DNA of 64,000 nt. Source: Bugula neritina. Its lineage: Eukaryota > Bryozoa > Gymnolaemata > Cheilostomatida > Bugulidae. The DNA lies in contig OZ037766.1 of the NCBI GenBank assembly GCA_964035545.1, positions 21,998,767 through 22,062,766 on the forward strand. The letters run 5' to 3'. Positions 40,901 through 54,198 of this stretch are shown here, piece by piece. Every line of letters begins with the position of its first letter. Within the stretch, counting starts at the first letter, position 1. The notes under the pieces were generated by a model that saw nothing but the letters and a program-made list of their open reading frames with translations, searched no databases and was not told the origin of the DNA. The position numbers and the translations under genes were made by a program.

Positions 40901-43900
40901 CATAACTAAACACATACATACATGTATGTGCAGAGGTGCACAAATATATTGACAAAATAAAATAAAATATAAATAAAAAATGCATCAGACACACAGATTA
41001 CTGTACATGGACATATCTGCATGTAGAGACAGACAGACAAACAGATAGACAGATGGGATAGAATATTGTAAAAACGTACATCAGGCGGGCAGCGGTTGAG
41101 TTTATCCATAGCATCATCTAGAGCAGTTATGTAACAGTCCACTGTTTCAGAGAGCACGCTGGACATCTTCTGCAGCTGCTTGTGAGCTCCGTATGAGTAA
41201 AGCAAAATGGCGCCATCCAGTAGCTCTATCAGTGACTTATCGGCAGCCAAATTGCAATACTCTACAACACAAACAATTCAACAGCAAATGAGTCAATATG
41301 ATTATTAGTAGTATAATTAGTTATCTCGAGTTACAACATTTTTGTAATAAGGGTCATTTTACTTAATTTAGTACACACTGGAAATCTCCAGTTTTTAGTT
41401 GTTTTTACAATTTAGCTGCTAATGAACAATCGAAATTAGCTGAATAAATAGAAAAAAACATGAGAAATCAAGCAAACTTAAAAAGAACCTTGATTATTTA
41501 GGTGTATTTATTAATATTTTATTAGTTTTGGACAAAATTTAGCAATTAAATTGTGAAAAATAGCTAAAAACTGGAAATTTCCAGTGTGTACTAAATTAAG
41601 TAAAATGGCCCATAAAACTCTTGCGATTTGAAACAAGTAATAGAATTTTAAATATAGTAATACAACTCCAGTAACATAACTATAGTAATATTATAATGTC
41701 TGTAATACCACTTCAGTAAAGTAACTATACTAGTATAACTAGAGTAATTTACATATAGTATCAATTTTAACCATTTTGTAACAAATATTTAATCATGGAT
41801 GGCATAAAGTGAATACGTACTGGTAGAGAAAGACATAGAAGAAAGTTGACCAGTTGATGGAAGTAGAATACCAGATTCCTTAATCGCCTTCCCATGAATT
41901 TTGTTGAGATGAGACTTCAACCCTCCCACCCTCTGTAGATCAAAATAGTCTAGACTCTCGTTAACAAACCTATCCACTGGAACGTAAACTACAACAGAAG
42001 TTGTAAAAAGCTACCATATAGTAACCATTAAATACTTGGTGAACACATCTAATTACATAAACTGAACTTTCTTACCGCTATACAACAAGCAGCATAAGCT
42101 AAATTATTTTTCCGCTGGTATGGAAATGTATTAGTTCAATGAGTTTCTGAGTCAATGCCCCTCTGGAAGATATCGAACCATTCAATATAGGGGAGCATGG
42201 GGCAGAGATAGATGTTTACGACACCTTATAAATACTTTAAATGATATTTTATTTTAAATTATCCTAAAGAGTTCTGACATTTTTCCCACTTTTGTTCATG
42301 TCTACTTATCAAGGCCAGTATTTACATTTAACTTCGCAACATGTTTTTATGTCTGTGATATGTGATAAATCAATCAATCCGTATGACTGGTAAAAAGACA
42401 GCACTAGGCTGACTAGTAGCAACGCATGGCTGTAGCTAAAGTTGAACAAAAACCAACTAAACTGACTTTGATTTAGAAGTTGAACCACTTACAACATTAC
42501 AACAGTCATGGCCACATTAAAATGAAATGAGACAGATCTAAAAGATGAAACACATACCGTCTTCTGTAGCAACATGTTTCTCTTTGAACATGTCTCTGAG
42601 GGTACTGACGAATCGGTGGAATAAAGCCAATAAAACAGGAAGAGAGCATTGCTGTGCCGTCACAACGTCATTGTCATTCACATTTCCTTTTATCAACTCG
42701 CGGAACTTGTGTAGAAATAAAAACCTGGTTGTTGGACCTTTGCTAATGTCATCATTACGTAACAGCTCCTTTAGTATACACACCTACAGCAGTGGCTAGT
42801 AAGCTAAATACACGACAAATATTATTGAACGAAATAATGGTAAATTTTATCAACATAAATCAATGTTTTGACAATTATGATGTAGAAGCTTGAAAAACAG
42901 CTCGGATATAAAAAATACCATGCGGGACAGGAAACACCCATCTTACAGGAAACTGATGTTACCATGCCACAACAGGTCTGTAAGCTCTGCAAGAATCAGG
43001 ATCGAAATTTGCTGTGATGCTATGTCAATGAGTTGTAGGGAAATGGTGCGCCAAAAGCTATTTTTACTGTGATGCATGCTACTCTATTCAATGAACAGTT
43101 GACTTTATTCTTTCAAGATTGAGAACACTAGTCTATAATTACTAACAACCAACTCAACTACTCACCAATAACAATCTACATTACCTATGTTGTCTATAGG
43201 TGGGTTGCCATAAACTACCTGTATATCTTCAAGTTGGTGCACATGTCTTCGTAGCTGATCACATGACTCATTGTAAGCTTTCTTGTTGTGCTCATCCTGC
43301 TGCTTGTCAAACACATGTTCACTCTTCCACCAGACCACTGGCACTATATGCTGCAGGATGACATCATCGGGTGGCTTGATGTATATGAACAGTGGAAATT
43401 TCATCTTATCAAATCTAACAGCTTGAGTTAAACAAAGCAACCGTATTTCAAGAAACCAGTAGTTGCTATATAATTATCATATAAACTGAAAAGTTTTGCC
43501 TTTAAGGGGCCAACTTAATGAACACATGGCTTATAAGTTGATAATTTAGTCTTTTGACACTAGAGATTTTATGAAATATTGACCCTGTCTAAAACCTCAA
43601 CGCATGCATACAGTTTTCCTTCTATGTAGACAGTTGCATAATAAAACTACTGCTGTGTAAACATACAATATTTAAAAGAATGCAGAAATATTGCAAGATT
43701 TGATATGATGGGAAGTTACAGATATAGCTGGGCTCACAACAACTGGTGAGATTATTTACATGATAATATATTGCAATTTTTTAATATGGAATAGTGACAA
43801 TAAAATTTTGATAAGGATAAAAGGATACAGTATCCATTTGACAGCATATTTCCTGGTAGATTCATGTCTAAAAAGCTGCCAGAGAATGTAGAGGTAAGAA

Positions 43901-46900
43901 TGTTGAGGGCTATAGTCATTCTCAGCATTACAGAACCGATAGAGGGTGAGAAGCCCCAGCACCAGCTGCTCCAGGCACAGTTTGATCTCGTGATCCTAAT
44001 GACAAGAGAAGATGATGTAATTGAGTACACTGAGCATAGTTTTAATCACTGTATTTCAGCAAATTCAGCTGTATAAAGACTCACCCCACCTCTTAAATCT
44101 TTCAAGCCATAGTAGTTACAAGAATGTTTATTAGTTTCGTATTTTAATAATTTTATTAGACTTCTTATTAATTTATTCCAGTATTATACACAACGCTGCA
44201 GAATACAGTTAATATAACCAGTTCTGCTTAAATTGTGGAATAAAGATGCATGACTCTTTACCAGAATATTAGTTACATTTCTATAGAACAAGATGAATTG
44301 TTTGATAAACTGAAACATTTTATCGCTATTAGTTTCATCTGTTAGAACAATCATCAGAAACATTACTCTGTTTTATACTGAGCTCCTTTTATTGGCAAAC
44401 GAGCACACAGCAACATGTGTGAATGTAAATATTCTGGACTTTAGTTATGCTTATATCAAGCAACCATATCTTGCTAAAAACACAACCACAGAGTATTATT
44501 GACAACAACTCTACTAACACTGCTGTAAACCACATGCTTGGAAAGTTTTAGGCTGTAGTGACTCATTTAAAACTTTGCGTGTAATAAATTATTAACCATA
44601 ACATGAAACAAGAGGGCGATATGCATACCTCCATCAGTCCCCACATGACCTGCACGAGTTTACCAATCAGCTCATCTCTTGCATCTGTCTCAGTTTCAAC
44701 TATTTGCTTCAGAAATGGAATAACTGCTCCTTGCATAATGTAAGGCACTTTCTGTACACGGAAATATGAGAACTCTTGGATGCATAATATAACACACATA
44801 AACACATTACCTACATCTTTTACACTATTTTATGTACATTATGTATATAATATGTACAGATGCACGCACACATATGTATACACACATACACACACACACA
44901 AACATACATTTATACATATGTATATAAAAAACTATAATAAAAAAAGACTTGATAACCTACGAGCGATATAAAAAGTTAATAATTCTCACCATTCTAGGCA
45001 CAAGATGCTCAAATATATGCGTCAGTATCAACACATGTGTCGTAGAAATATGATTCATGTCATCTTCAATCTATAAAACAGTATGCAGTTAAGCAGAAGC
45101 CAAGTATCTATCTGTATAATGCTCCCTCCGTATCTCAATAAACTGCGGGGTTCGAAACCTCAAGTCATGACATAGCAGAATAGCAGATTTAACTCAGGGA
45201 TTCGTTAAATCAGCCATTTTGTCCCTATACACATATAAATAAACCACAACACAGGGGTCCAAGCCCTTTTCGTGACATATGAAACTTCGTGAGAAATGGA
45301 TCCGTGAGCTATGGAGGGAGCACTGTACACTAGTAACATATTACGCGGTAACTAGTATATTATTATTCAACACGTCTACCTTAGATTATGTTATTCTAAC
45401 CAATATGTATACTGAGAACACACCTCATGCAGAAATATTGGCAGCTGATTGCTAACATATCTCAGTAACAGCTGCGTCTGCTTCAGCTGGGAAGTGGGAG
45501 GTAACTCCATAGGCTGAAAACCTTTTATTGGATATCTTTATACAAACATGGTAAAGGTAGTAACTCTAACTATTTTTCAGGCAAAAAAACATGTTTATAT
45601 CTATTTTAGCGCATAATCCAGTTTGGTTTAGCAGACGACCTTACCCAGGGTCATTCTTTTATAATCTACGCTTACAGTACTTAGAAGGAAGTGTTATCAA
45701 GAAATAATATTTTCCAAGATAAATGTAAGGTGTGAAGTAAACAGGTGCCTGATTATTGAAAAAGAAGATATTCTATTATATTATTTCACAGAGCGGGTAG
45801 ATATAGCATTATATTACTTCACAAAGCAGGTAGATATAGCATTAAAGCTAGACAAAATTGCAAAGAATACATGTATGGCGTGGAGCCAAAGTTGAGACGG
45901 ACAGACTCTCCTTGGGACAAGCTGACAGCCGGAAAGTAAGCAAAGCCAGGTCCAAGGTTGATATTCTCAAAGGCAGCGCCCATACTAACTCCATTCCTAC
46001 ATAAGAATAATGTTATGAAGTCAGCACTCACATTGCTCATCCTATATGTTGCAACTGTGGTAGAAAAATTTTATAATACCCTGAAATGGAAATTTACAAG
46101 ACGTTCAAAGAGATCTTGTAATGTGTTAAATTATATTAGTTCAGTTACATATGTATACTGGTATGTTTTAGTTTAATGGTAGGCTTTATTTATTTAGTAT
46201 TTAGATATAATTGTTACCAGCAAAAGGCATGCCAACATTCTATCCCCTGATACATCATAGATGTATTACATGTAGACACAACCCAGTAACATACTACAGA
46301 AATGTAGACACAACACAGTAATATACTACAGAAATGTAGGCACAACACAGTAATATACTACAGAAATGTAGACACAACCCAGTAACATACTACAGAAATG
46401 TAGACACAACCCAGTAACATACTACAGAAATGTAGACACAACCCAGTAACATAGTACAGAAATGTAGACACAACACATCTCGATGCCAATGCACAGCATC
46501 ATAGCGTATAGTTTACATCAATGACTGCAATACCACGATATATAATTGTGAGGTACTAACGTGATTATATATAATTGTAAGACACTGAAGTTTTAAAGAT
46601 TCAAGATATTAGCGATGTTATCAAAGACCGTACCTGTAAAATGTGACAACCCCCTCATCACAGTCTATAGTACATGTTATGACATCACCAGTAAGCCATG
46701 ACTACAACATGTAACAAAATTCTGTCAATAAAAGTCCATAAAAAGGATGAATGGCTGTGAGATAATGTTGAGAGATGCACAATAGTTACTGCATGCATTT
46801 TGCTTCTTGTATATAGATATCCTATAATAACTACAACATGCTGTGATAACTCACCTCTCCGTACTTCTCTGTTTTTACATTCCATTTTCTGACCCGATTT

Positions 46901-49900
46901 CCATCATAAGAATAAGAGTTAGGGGTGTCACCAACTCCCTCCTGCATAATAAACACTTTGTAGAGTCATGCAGCTGTAAATATCATATTATTCATTACAA
47001 TTACATTATAAGGTATTGACACAGTAACTATAGTACTAATTTTCATCTGAATCAATGTTGTGATGGGATTCATTGTAAAAAGATGTTACATTATTAACAT
47101 TATACAAATATATTTTAGCATGAATTTCATTAATATATCTCGATTCAAGAAAGAGCGAACCAATAGCTCACTAAAATCCAATGAGTTGCGTATATTCTTA
47201 GTATATGAGATACTTACTGAGTGATTAAACTTGCAGGATATGGTACACCAGCCAAGCTGCATCAACCCCTTGGAGCCAAGCAATACCTCATACATCCATT
47301 TACCTGCATACAAAAAGAGTACATAGTCAGCTGTTCAGGGATTGGTCAGTGCCCTACAGTACACTATTGCATTGCATAATGTTCAATAGGCTACAAGACC
47401 GTCGGCCAGCAACCTTAGTTAAGTTTCAATTTTTAAATTTTATTAAGGGATTGTATTTTCACTTGTGAAACTAGAGCAAGTTGCTAAAATGAAAACATTA
47501 TAAACATAAAACTGAAAACTGAAAACACAGAATTTTTTATTCTGCAATGGATTTTACCTAGACAATAAAAATAGCATTAAGAAAATTTGTCATAATGATT
47601 CCTACAACTACTCAATATTGCAAAAAATAATTTTCAAAACAACTTACACGCTCGTTTGAGTATTAAATTTTCTGATGCAGTTACAAAAAACTTTATAGCA
47701 TTACTAATTATACTAATTCTATTGTTTTGAAATGGACTTTTACTGTAAATTTATGGTCGTTGGCTGTGAGAAAAGAAGGCAACTAATGTTCAATGATTTT
47801 AGCAGATTATTTTAAAATGGTTGTCTATTTAAAAATATTAATTATTTGAGGTGCATTTGCAATGAACAATTAAATTATTGAAATGCTAATAAGAGGTAAT
47901 GGAAAAGGTAGATTATTGTCATATACTCACAGATACACTGATCATTGCAGAGGAAAATATCAGAAAATGCAGTTTGCTAAATTTACATCAATCAACCTTT
48001 CATGAACATGATAATAACATGAATACTCAGCTATTATAAGTACTTGCTGAAGAAAAACTAGACCAGAGGCCTAAATTAACTCTGTATTGGATGCATTGTA
48101 TGATGGATGTAGCCACTGTACTCTAACTACTATAAAATACAAGACTAAATGATTATATCATACACTAGCTACATCATATCTAGCTAAAGAAACCAGTAAA
48201 AGTAAATGTCAATCATAAAATATAAATAGCATCACTTGATGTCTTTGGGATGAATCAATTAGCATTTTCTTACAGTTGAAGGAGCACATCAAGGTTATTA
48301 CATAGCTTTCCCTTATTATGTATTCACTTGGAATTACAGCTTACTAACCTTTGTAAACACATGCGTTGGCCTTCACTGTGGAGAAGTTTCCTTGCCCGGT
48401 AATCTACAGTTGCAAATAAATGTTACTGTAAAACTAGAAAATTTTTAAAGTAAGTAGTAAATAAAATGAGTAAACATTGCGAATAACAACTGTTTCAGTA
48501 ATTGCCAAAGTGAGTTTGTGAGATTACAAAGTGTTTTTATGAAATGAGGTTAAAGTGCTTCAACATACAGTTTAGAATTAGGATTTCAATAATGCAGTAA
48601 ACTGATTATTTTGACTATACAAATGAAACAACTGAAGTAAACCTTTAGCAGCTGCAGAAATAATAAATCCAATTGAAGGGTCTTGCAGCTTCTCTGCAGA
48701 AAATTTTGACAGAGGTTTGTTATGAAAACAAAAGTGTTTTTTTTAAATTTTTAATTAAAACTGAAGTTTCTTGCAATTTCTTTATTGTAGAAAGTATTTC
48801 TTGACTACCGGAGTACAAAATGCAGTCTTTTTCAATAGTGAGTGACAGCAACAGTTACTACAATGATTGCAACTCACTCAAAAAGGAACTTTCATTAACT
48901 CACCCCTAAATTGTCACTCTCATATAGGACGGAACCGGTTAATTTGATTTCTTCAGCGCCAATCAATCCGTCCCTTGTTTGGGGAGCGGAAATGGCACCA
49001 ACTTTATTTAGCTCATCCTGAAGGAAGGAGTCTAAAGACTGAATAGTCAGAGTTTTACTACAAATTAAAAACCCATAAGTTGATTTTTATATCTATAATT
49101 CAATCAATTATTAAAACCGTTATTTTAATGCATTACATATTCTAATCATGAGTTAGGTGCAAGCTGTGACATGCATAAAATTAAGAGTAGACACTGAAAC
49201 TGTCGAAGCATAAAACAAAATGTTGGTTACTGCCTGATCAATGTTAACCTACAAGAGTACTCACATGGTTTGACAAAAAAAGCAATTGGATTTTTATAGT
49301 AAACTTTTATAGCATTGTCCATTTTTTAATTTTATTATTCAAGAAATACTTTAATGTAGCATTTTACAAATTGAAACTTGATTCAACAAAACATTAAGTA
49401 TATTTTCAATAGTAATGAAAAATTTTATGAGCACGCTTATAAAGCGCGATGCAAAAAAATACACAAAGTTTTATAAAATTCAGCAATGTAAAAGGTTTTA
49501 AATTAGCCAAACTTCGAGTATGTTTGAACCTACTTAACACTGTGAATATCTATTTATGAAGATTTGTTTCAATAATAAAATCCAATATTTGCAAATCTTT
49601 CAATCAACAATAAAAGTGAAAAGGAAAAAAGTAATAAAGAAACTATCAGACAGACAATAAGTGTCAACATAATGTTGTAGGACTGTGTTTTCAACTTGAC
49701 TAGAGTATGAAATTAAAAATGGCTTTCAATTGCTTGAAAATGTGCCACAATATAGCCTAAACATATATTGCCAGAATCAACAGACTATTACTTTTAAGCA
49801 CTGTACTTTGAATTTCAGCAACAATGACTAGACACTTACCTTTTAAGAGGAGTGAAAACTTGATCTAATATTGCATTCTCTTGGTAGATGTTGGCTGTGA

Positions 49901-51006
49901 AATGAAAAGTCAATATACAGATTAGCAATAAACCAATAGTGCTAAATTTAATAAAATTAGGGCTTAGTTATGTAGTATCTAACAATAAGGAATCAAAACT
50001 TACATTCTTTACACTGGCCAGCAAAGATAACCTACTTATTAATATGGTAAATATAGTTTACAGACTGTCAGTTAACAATATAGAATTTAGACCAGTAGAA
50101 GTTAAGGAAAAGTCATAAACATGTGCTATTTTTGCAAAATGATGCCTTCCGATTAAACACTGACTATATATTTGAATTTACTTACTCTATTTAATGTTGT
50201 GATAAATTTATATCTAAACTTTAATTCAATCACTGGTGGGGTTGATACAATAAATAATTCCTGAATAATTAGGTGTGATTATTCCATTTTAAAGTGATAG
50301 TAGAGTAAGCAATAATTATTGCATTTTTTCAGTCACAGGATTGGTTGTTGTTGCACAAGCAGGTTATACTAAATAAATAATAACTTGATAAACTGCTCGG
50401 GGTAAAATTGACAGAGGGGCTTTTCAGTGATAGCCTGAAAATGTGTACATGAAATTCTATTGTTTAGCATGTATTTTATCAATTCATTGAAAGGAAATTC
50501 TTATACAAAATAACAGCTTATACAAATCTGAGCCAGTAAGTAAATGGTAGAATCAAATATTAAAAAAAATACTTATCTTTATTAGCATTATATTTCAAGA
50601 TACAGGAGTCACGTACCTTTAAGTCAATACAGTGCTAACCCCAGGTATCTTTACCAAACAAGATTATTTGAACAAATTAGGTTATGAAAACAAAATTACA
50701 GTTGAAGATTTGTGAATTTATAAAGTTGTTGAAGTATAATTATATATTTAACTTATAAAGTTAAAATGAAAGATTTCATAATTACAACTTAACGTTAATT
50801 ATTTAATTATAAAGGTCCAATTTTTAAACATTTTTTAGAATCCAAGTTTGAGTTAGTTTTAATTTCTTACCGTGATAATGAACATTAGTATCTACAAGCA
50901 CTACACTTTGATTATGACTTTTTGAAATTTGTGATCTGGTGTTAGAAGATTTTGAATCAGGGCCAACGCCAAAGCCCAAAGTTTTGTCTGAGCCACCTGA
51001 AGCCAT
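34949..51006 (-). CDS. RNF123: RNF123/KPC1-type E3 ubiquitin ligase (SPRY + RING), 28 exons, about 1184 aa
   Basis: Exons (minus): 50871-51006, 49840-49894, 48904-49038, 48349-48403, 47218-47303, 46855-46941, 46634-46701, 45871-45996, 45424-45535, 44990-45070, 44629-44751, 43829-43995, 43219-43414, 42558-42783, 41821-41988, 41080-41261, 40385-40673, 40024-40098, 39534-39621, 39032-39119, 38747-38837, 38199-38338, 37504-37692, 36992-37067, 36481-36711, 35975-36066, 35551-35636, 34949-35054. The SPRY domain comes first ([46 protein letters not shown]). A long helical middle follows with [15 protein letters not shown] and [15 protein letters not shown]. The C3HC4 RING is at the C-terminus (CTICYA, PCQHMSC, CFFC). 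In vertebrates RNF123 is the catalytic KPC subunit that ubiquitinates p27 and processes NF-kB p105. All junctions are in phase except exon 2 to 3, where one base is unaccounted for and a small exon may be missing. Confidence 0.93.
35551..35636 (-). other. RNF123: RING-finger exon of RNF123
   Basis: This exon encodes the first half of the C3HC4 RING: C-x2-C (CTIC), then PCQHMSC. The last exon, 34949-35054, supplies the remaining Cys pairs (PC and CFFC). All eight zinc ligands are present, so the ligase is expected to be active. Confidence 0.9.
36801..36886 (-). mobile_element. 50-bp retroposed tail with perfect 18-bp target duplication
   Basis: ACATGATACTTATTAATT occurs at 36801-36818 and 36869-36886. 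The 50 bp between them, read on the minus strand, contain GGACAAAGCGG..GGTTAGAATGG and end in GAGAAAA. This resembles the 3' tails of L2/CR1-like LINEs and their SINEs. I infer a severely 5'-truncated insertion in an RNF123 intron. Confidence 0.65.
41351..41611. mobile_element. Foldback/MITE element, copy B (261 bp)
   Basis: The left terminus starts GGGTCATTTTACTTAATTTA and the right terminus is its inverse with one change. The arms match those of copy A (18809-19218), including the TAGTACACACTGGA block and a TTAGCTGAATAAATAGAAAAA-type interior. ATAA flanks both sides as a possible target duplication. It lies in an RNF123 intron. Confidence 0.75.
44860..44905. repeat. CA-rich microsatellite
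   Basis: Interrupted ACACAC/CATACA run inside an RNF123 intron. Confidence 0.7.
45117..45325. mobile_element. Tc1/mariner-like MITE, 209 bp, TA target duplication
   Basis: The right terminus in reverse reads CAGTGCTCCCTCCATAGCTC and the left reads TAATGCTCCCTCCGTATCTC. TA flanks each end (45115-45116 and 45326-45327). There is no coding capacity. CAGT-type ends with TA duplications are typical of Tc1/mariner-derived MITEs. It lies in the RNF123 intron between 45070 and 45424. Confidence 0.6.
46274..46476. repeat. 32-bp minisatellite, six copies plus a partial
   Basis: Units start at 46274, 46306, 46338, 46370, 46402 and 46434, each beginning AGACACAAC or AGGCACAAC and ending ACAGAAATGT. A partial unit follows at 46466. 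Changes are limited to a few positions (CCC/CAC, AAC/AAT, TAC/TAG). It is inside an RNF123 intron. Confidence 0.9.
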
Positions 51007-53865
51007 TAACCTTTAGTTCCAGTGAGTAACATCGGTTTTGAAATAGGAATATTCAATAGCATCAACTGGTCTACTGGCTAACATAGTGGTAATCCATAGT
51101 TGCTGTGTAGACATGCTTCAACTTCATTCTAAGAATTTCTATAGTCTCTAAAATAGAATTTATCTTTTACAGCAAAACTCCTACTTTAAGTGATTGTCAC
51201 TATAATTGTTTTTACTGCAATTATTATTATTAATATTTATATTACCAAGTAATTATTCAACTTCAAGTCGCTAATTTGAATTATCAATTATTCAAAATTT
51301 ATTGGCAATTGATATTCACATTAGTGTTACTATTAGTCACTGTCATAGTGGTGAGTAGATATTTCATTTATAAATCACCCATACCGGTGGCTTATCTGTA
51401 GGCCACTGCCAATGGTTCCTACCTTCTAAATTAAAAATCAGAGCGCTTTCACTTTACACTCAAAAAATAAATCGCCTAATCATGTTAAATTTTAAATTCA
51501 GATTGTCTATGAATTTATGAAGTTCAAAATTGGATTAAGATTTACATCTGCTTTGAGTCCTTTGAATTTAGTTTTAAGGCTATTCCTTCATCATTCCCCC
51601 ACACTACATAATACATAGGCATATCATTAGGCTTAGCTGTTGGTTCAATAACCTTTAATTTTATACTAGACTTTAGTTTTAACGTTAGTTTTAAAACTTA
51701 AAGTTTTCATATTCAATTTCATATTGATATTTATTGTTCATTGATGATTAATGAGTCAGAGTTATACTAATTTTTGATATTGATATTTGGTATTACTAAT
51801 ACTGTAATAGAGTGATGGTAATATCAAATTTAATACTCATTAATACACTTCCCAACCTCTGAAACTAGTAGTAGTACTACAGTGACTGTGATAGTCATAC
51901 TTATTCTGATACAATTACAGTGACAGTTATACTTACAGTCAAACTCATACTGATAGTGATAGGCATATCAATTATTATAATTGTCAACTGTTTTAGTCTC
52001 ACTCTTTCAGTCTTTGTGTTTAAAATTGCCAATTACTATTAGTATTAGTATAACTATTAGTATTAGTCAATTACCGTTAGTATTAGTATAACTGAATTAT
52101 TATAATATATATTTATTATTATTATTAGTGTTACACTGTTTGGCTTCAAGATAACTCTAAACTTAAACTTGGAGATAAAGCAAATTTTAATTTCTGTCAC
52201 TGTGAGTGTCTTATAGCTATTTCATTTTCACTTTCAGTTTCAGAGCAAAGCCAAACTCAAAGTCAAAGCAATCAGTATCACTATCACAATCAGTAACACT
52301 AACACTAACAGTAGTGAGACTGACTCTCACTCTGAGTAACACTAACCTAAGTCTAACAGTCAAAAAGTAAAATCAAGTATTATTATTTTAATAACAACCA
52401 CAGTAAATATCTAAGAGACTTGGCAAATGTGACTAATTAATTTATTATTAGGGTAAATGTATTTGGTATTACATTTGCTTACATTTAAAATAAATGTTTA
52501 CAAGTCGTTTCTAGATGGTAAAACTATAACTAGAACTATCAGTATGTAGATATTCATATATTTTCAAGTTGAAAGTTGCTAACAAAGCCTAGGAATGAGA
52601 TCTTAAGTAGTAGCATCATCATACTTTATGAAAAGTGAATTTAAAGTCTGGAACCCAGTCTATCTTATACCTGAGTCATTTGTTTTTCGGGACGTCAGGC
52701 GTTTATTATCGTTTTATTCGATTTCAAATGTCATTTTCCTGCAATGATTCCAATTGTTTTAATTGCTCCTAGTGCTAGTAGTGTTATTCATTTTGTAAAT
52801 TTTAATTTTCATCTATTAACACTGCTCTATTTACAGAGGTTTTAAATGATTGTAAATGTGTTCTTCGCATTATATTATTGAAGGAAAATAAACGCTAGAT
52901 CCTGCTATTGCACTAGAAAATAAGAAGCCAACTCCACAGGATGTTTAGCTTCCAATATTATTATGATTGCGTACTTTGATTTTAACAATAACTATTAATA
53001 TTATTGTACAATTTGCCTTTATTCAATTGAGTCGCGGTAGTACTCAAGTCCGCATTAGTAGTTGCGATTGCAGTAAATTAATGGCTACATTTTGCACGCG
53101 GAAATGGATAACTCTGATGCAGAATAATTATGGTTGCACAAACATGGCTAGGACTACTGTAGCATGAAAATAAAAATGATAACAGGAATTAAAATTATGA
53201 GTACAGTTCTCTTTAAAATCATAGTAAATATGACATTTACAAGTTGGTTTCAAATAAAATATTTCATAACCATAGTAATACTAATACTAGTAATAGTTAT
53301 GTAATTTATATTCATATTCTGATTATTCATATTGAACTTATATACTTATAGTTATACTTATAGTTATACTTATAGTTATAACTTATAACAATGCAGTTAC
53401 ACTTTGACATTGTCATTGTGATACTCATACTGATGGAATTTGATAATTAACTTTAATATTATTATATTATCATTATGATTAATATTTACTTTTAGTATTA
53501 CGTTTGATTTGATTTATAATATTGAACTCTAATTTACTCATACTCATACTGTCTAATACAATTGAAATATTTATAAAATTGGGTATCAATTAATGAATTA
53601 TTCACTATTAAGTATCAGCTATCAAGAAGAATAAGAAATATTAAATTGAATTCAATGTGAATATCATTATCAGTAGCTTATGCATATTTAATCCTGTTTG
53701 ATATTATCATTTATTACATGATTATAATTATGAAGTTGAATATATTCATATTGAGTTTACTAATTTATATGAATATTGAAAATAGTATTACTATTAGTAT
53801 AAAATGTAAAATGTCCTTCATTGAAAAGGAATGCCAGGTAATTAATTTTGGTGAAGTAACCCCCC
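51007..53865. other. RNF123 5' flank and simple-sequence-rich intergenic DNA
   Basis: The RNF123 promoter should lie in the first few hundred bases, transcribed leftwards; no clear TATA box was found. About 51750-52390 and 53260-53560 are degenerate tracts of ACTAAT/AGTATT/GTCACT words. A 12-bp CTTATAGTTATA-type tandem repeat lies at about 53340-53392. Short ORFs near 52967 and 53718 are not supported. Confidence 0.5.
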
Positions 53866-54198
53866 ATGTCACATTACAAACTCGGTACCACATGCCTTGT
53901 GTTGGCAGAAAACATCAAATGCCTTGGGGTAATCATCCAGTCAGACCTAAGATTTGATCAGCACATAAAAGAGAAGTTTACCAAGTCCCGGAAACTCCTT
54001 GGAGGGATCAAGCACTTTATGTATGATGCCCCAAAGGAGGCCTATACAAATTTATGCAGACCTATACTTGATTATGCTGATGTGGTTTGGGAATGTGCGA
54101 CTAAAAGCAACGTGCATGATATAGAGCTGGTCCAAGACAGTGCCAAGTGGTTCATAAGCAATCTGGTGAGACGCACCGACAGTGTATCTGACTGACCG
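53866..54198 (+). pseudogene. LINE reverse-transcriptase fragment (C-terminal part)
   Basis: The frame encodes the usual post-catalytic region of a non-LTR retrotransposon RT: IKCLGVIIQSDLRFDQHI, LLGGIKHFMYDAPKEAYTNL, CRPILDYADVVWE and a degraded IELVQDSAKWFISN. Such pieces normally read KYLGV..L..H, RPILEYAS.VW and LE.VQRRAARF in CR1/Jockey-like elements. It has no start and is followed by stops. A relic with no function inferred. Confidence 0.75.

Noticed and set aside
43185-43219. Later donors (ATAG/GTAATG and TTG/GTGAGT) for the RNF123 exon ending at 43219
   Set aside because: They leave the next exon out of phase, whereas CAG/GTAGTT at 43219 joins in phase and restores the conserved [13 protein letters not shown] sequence.
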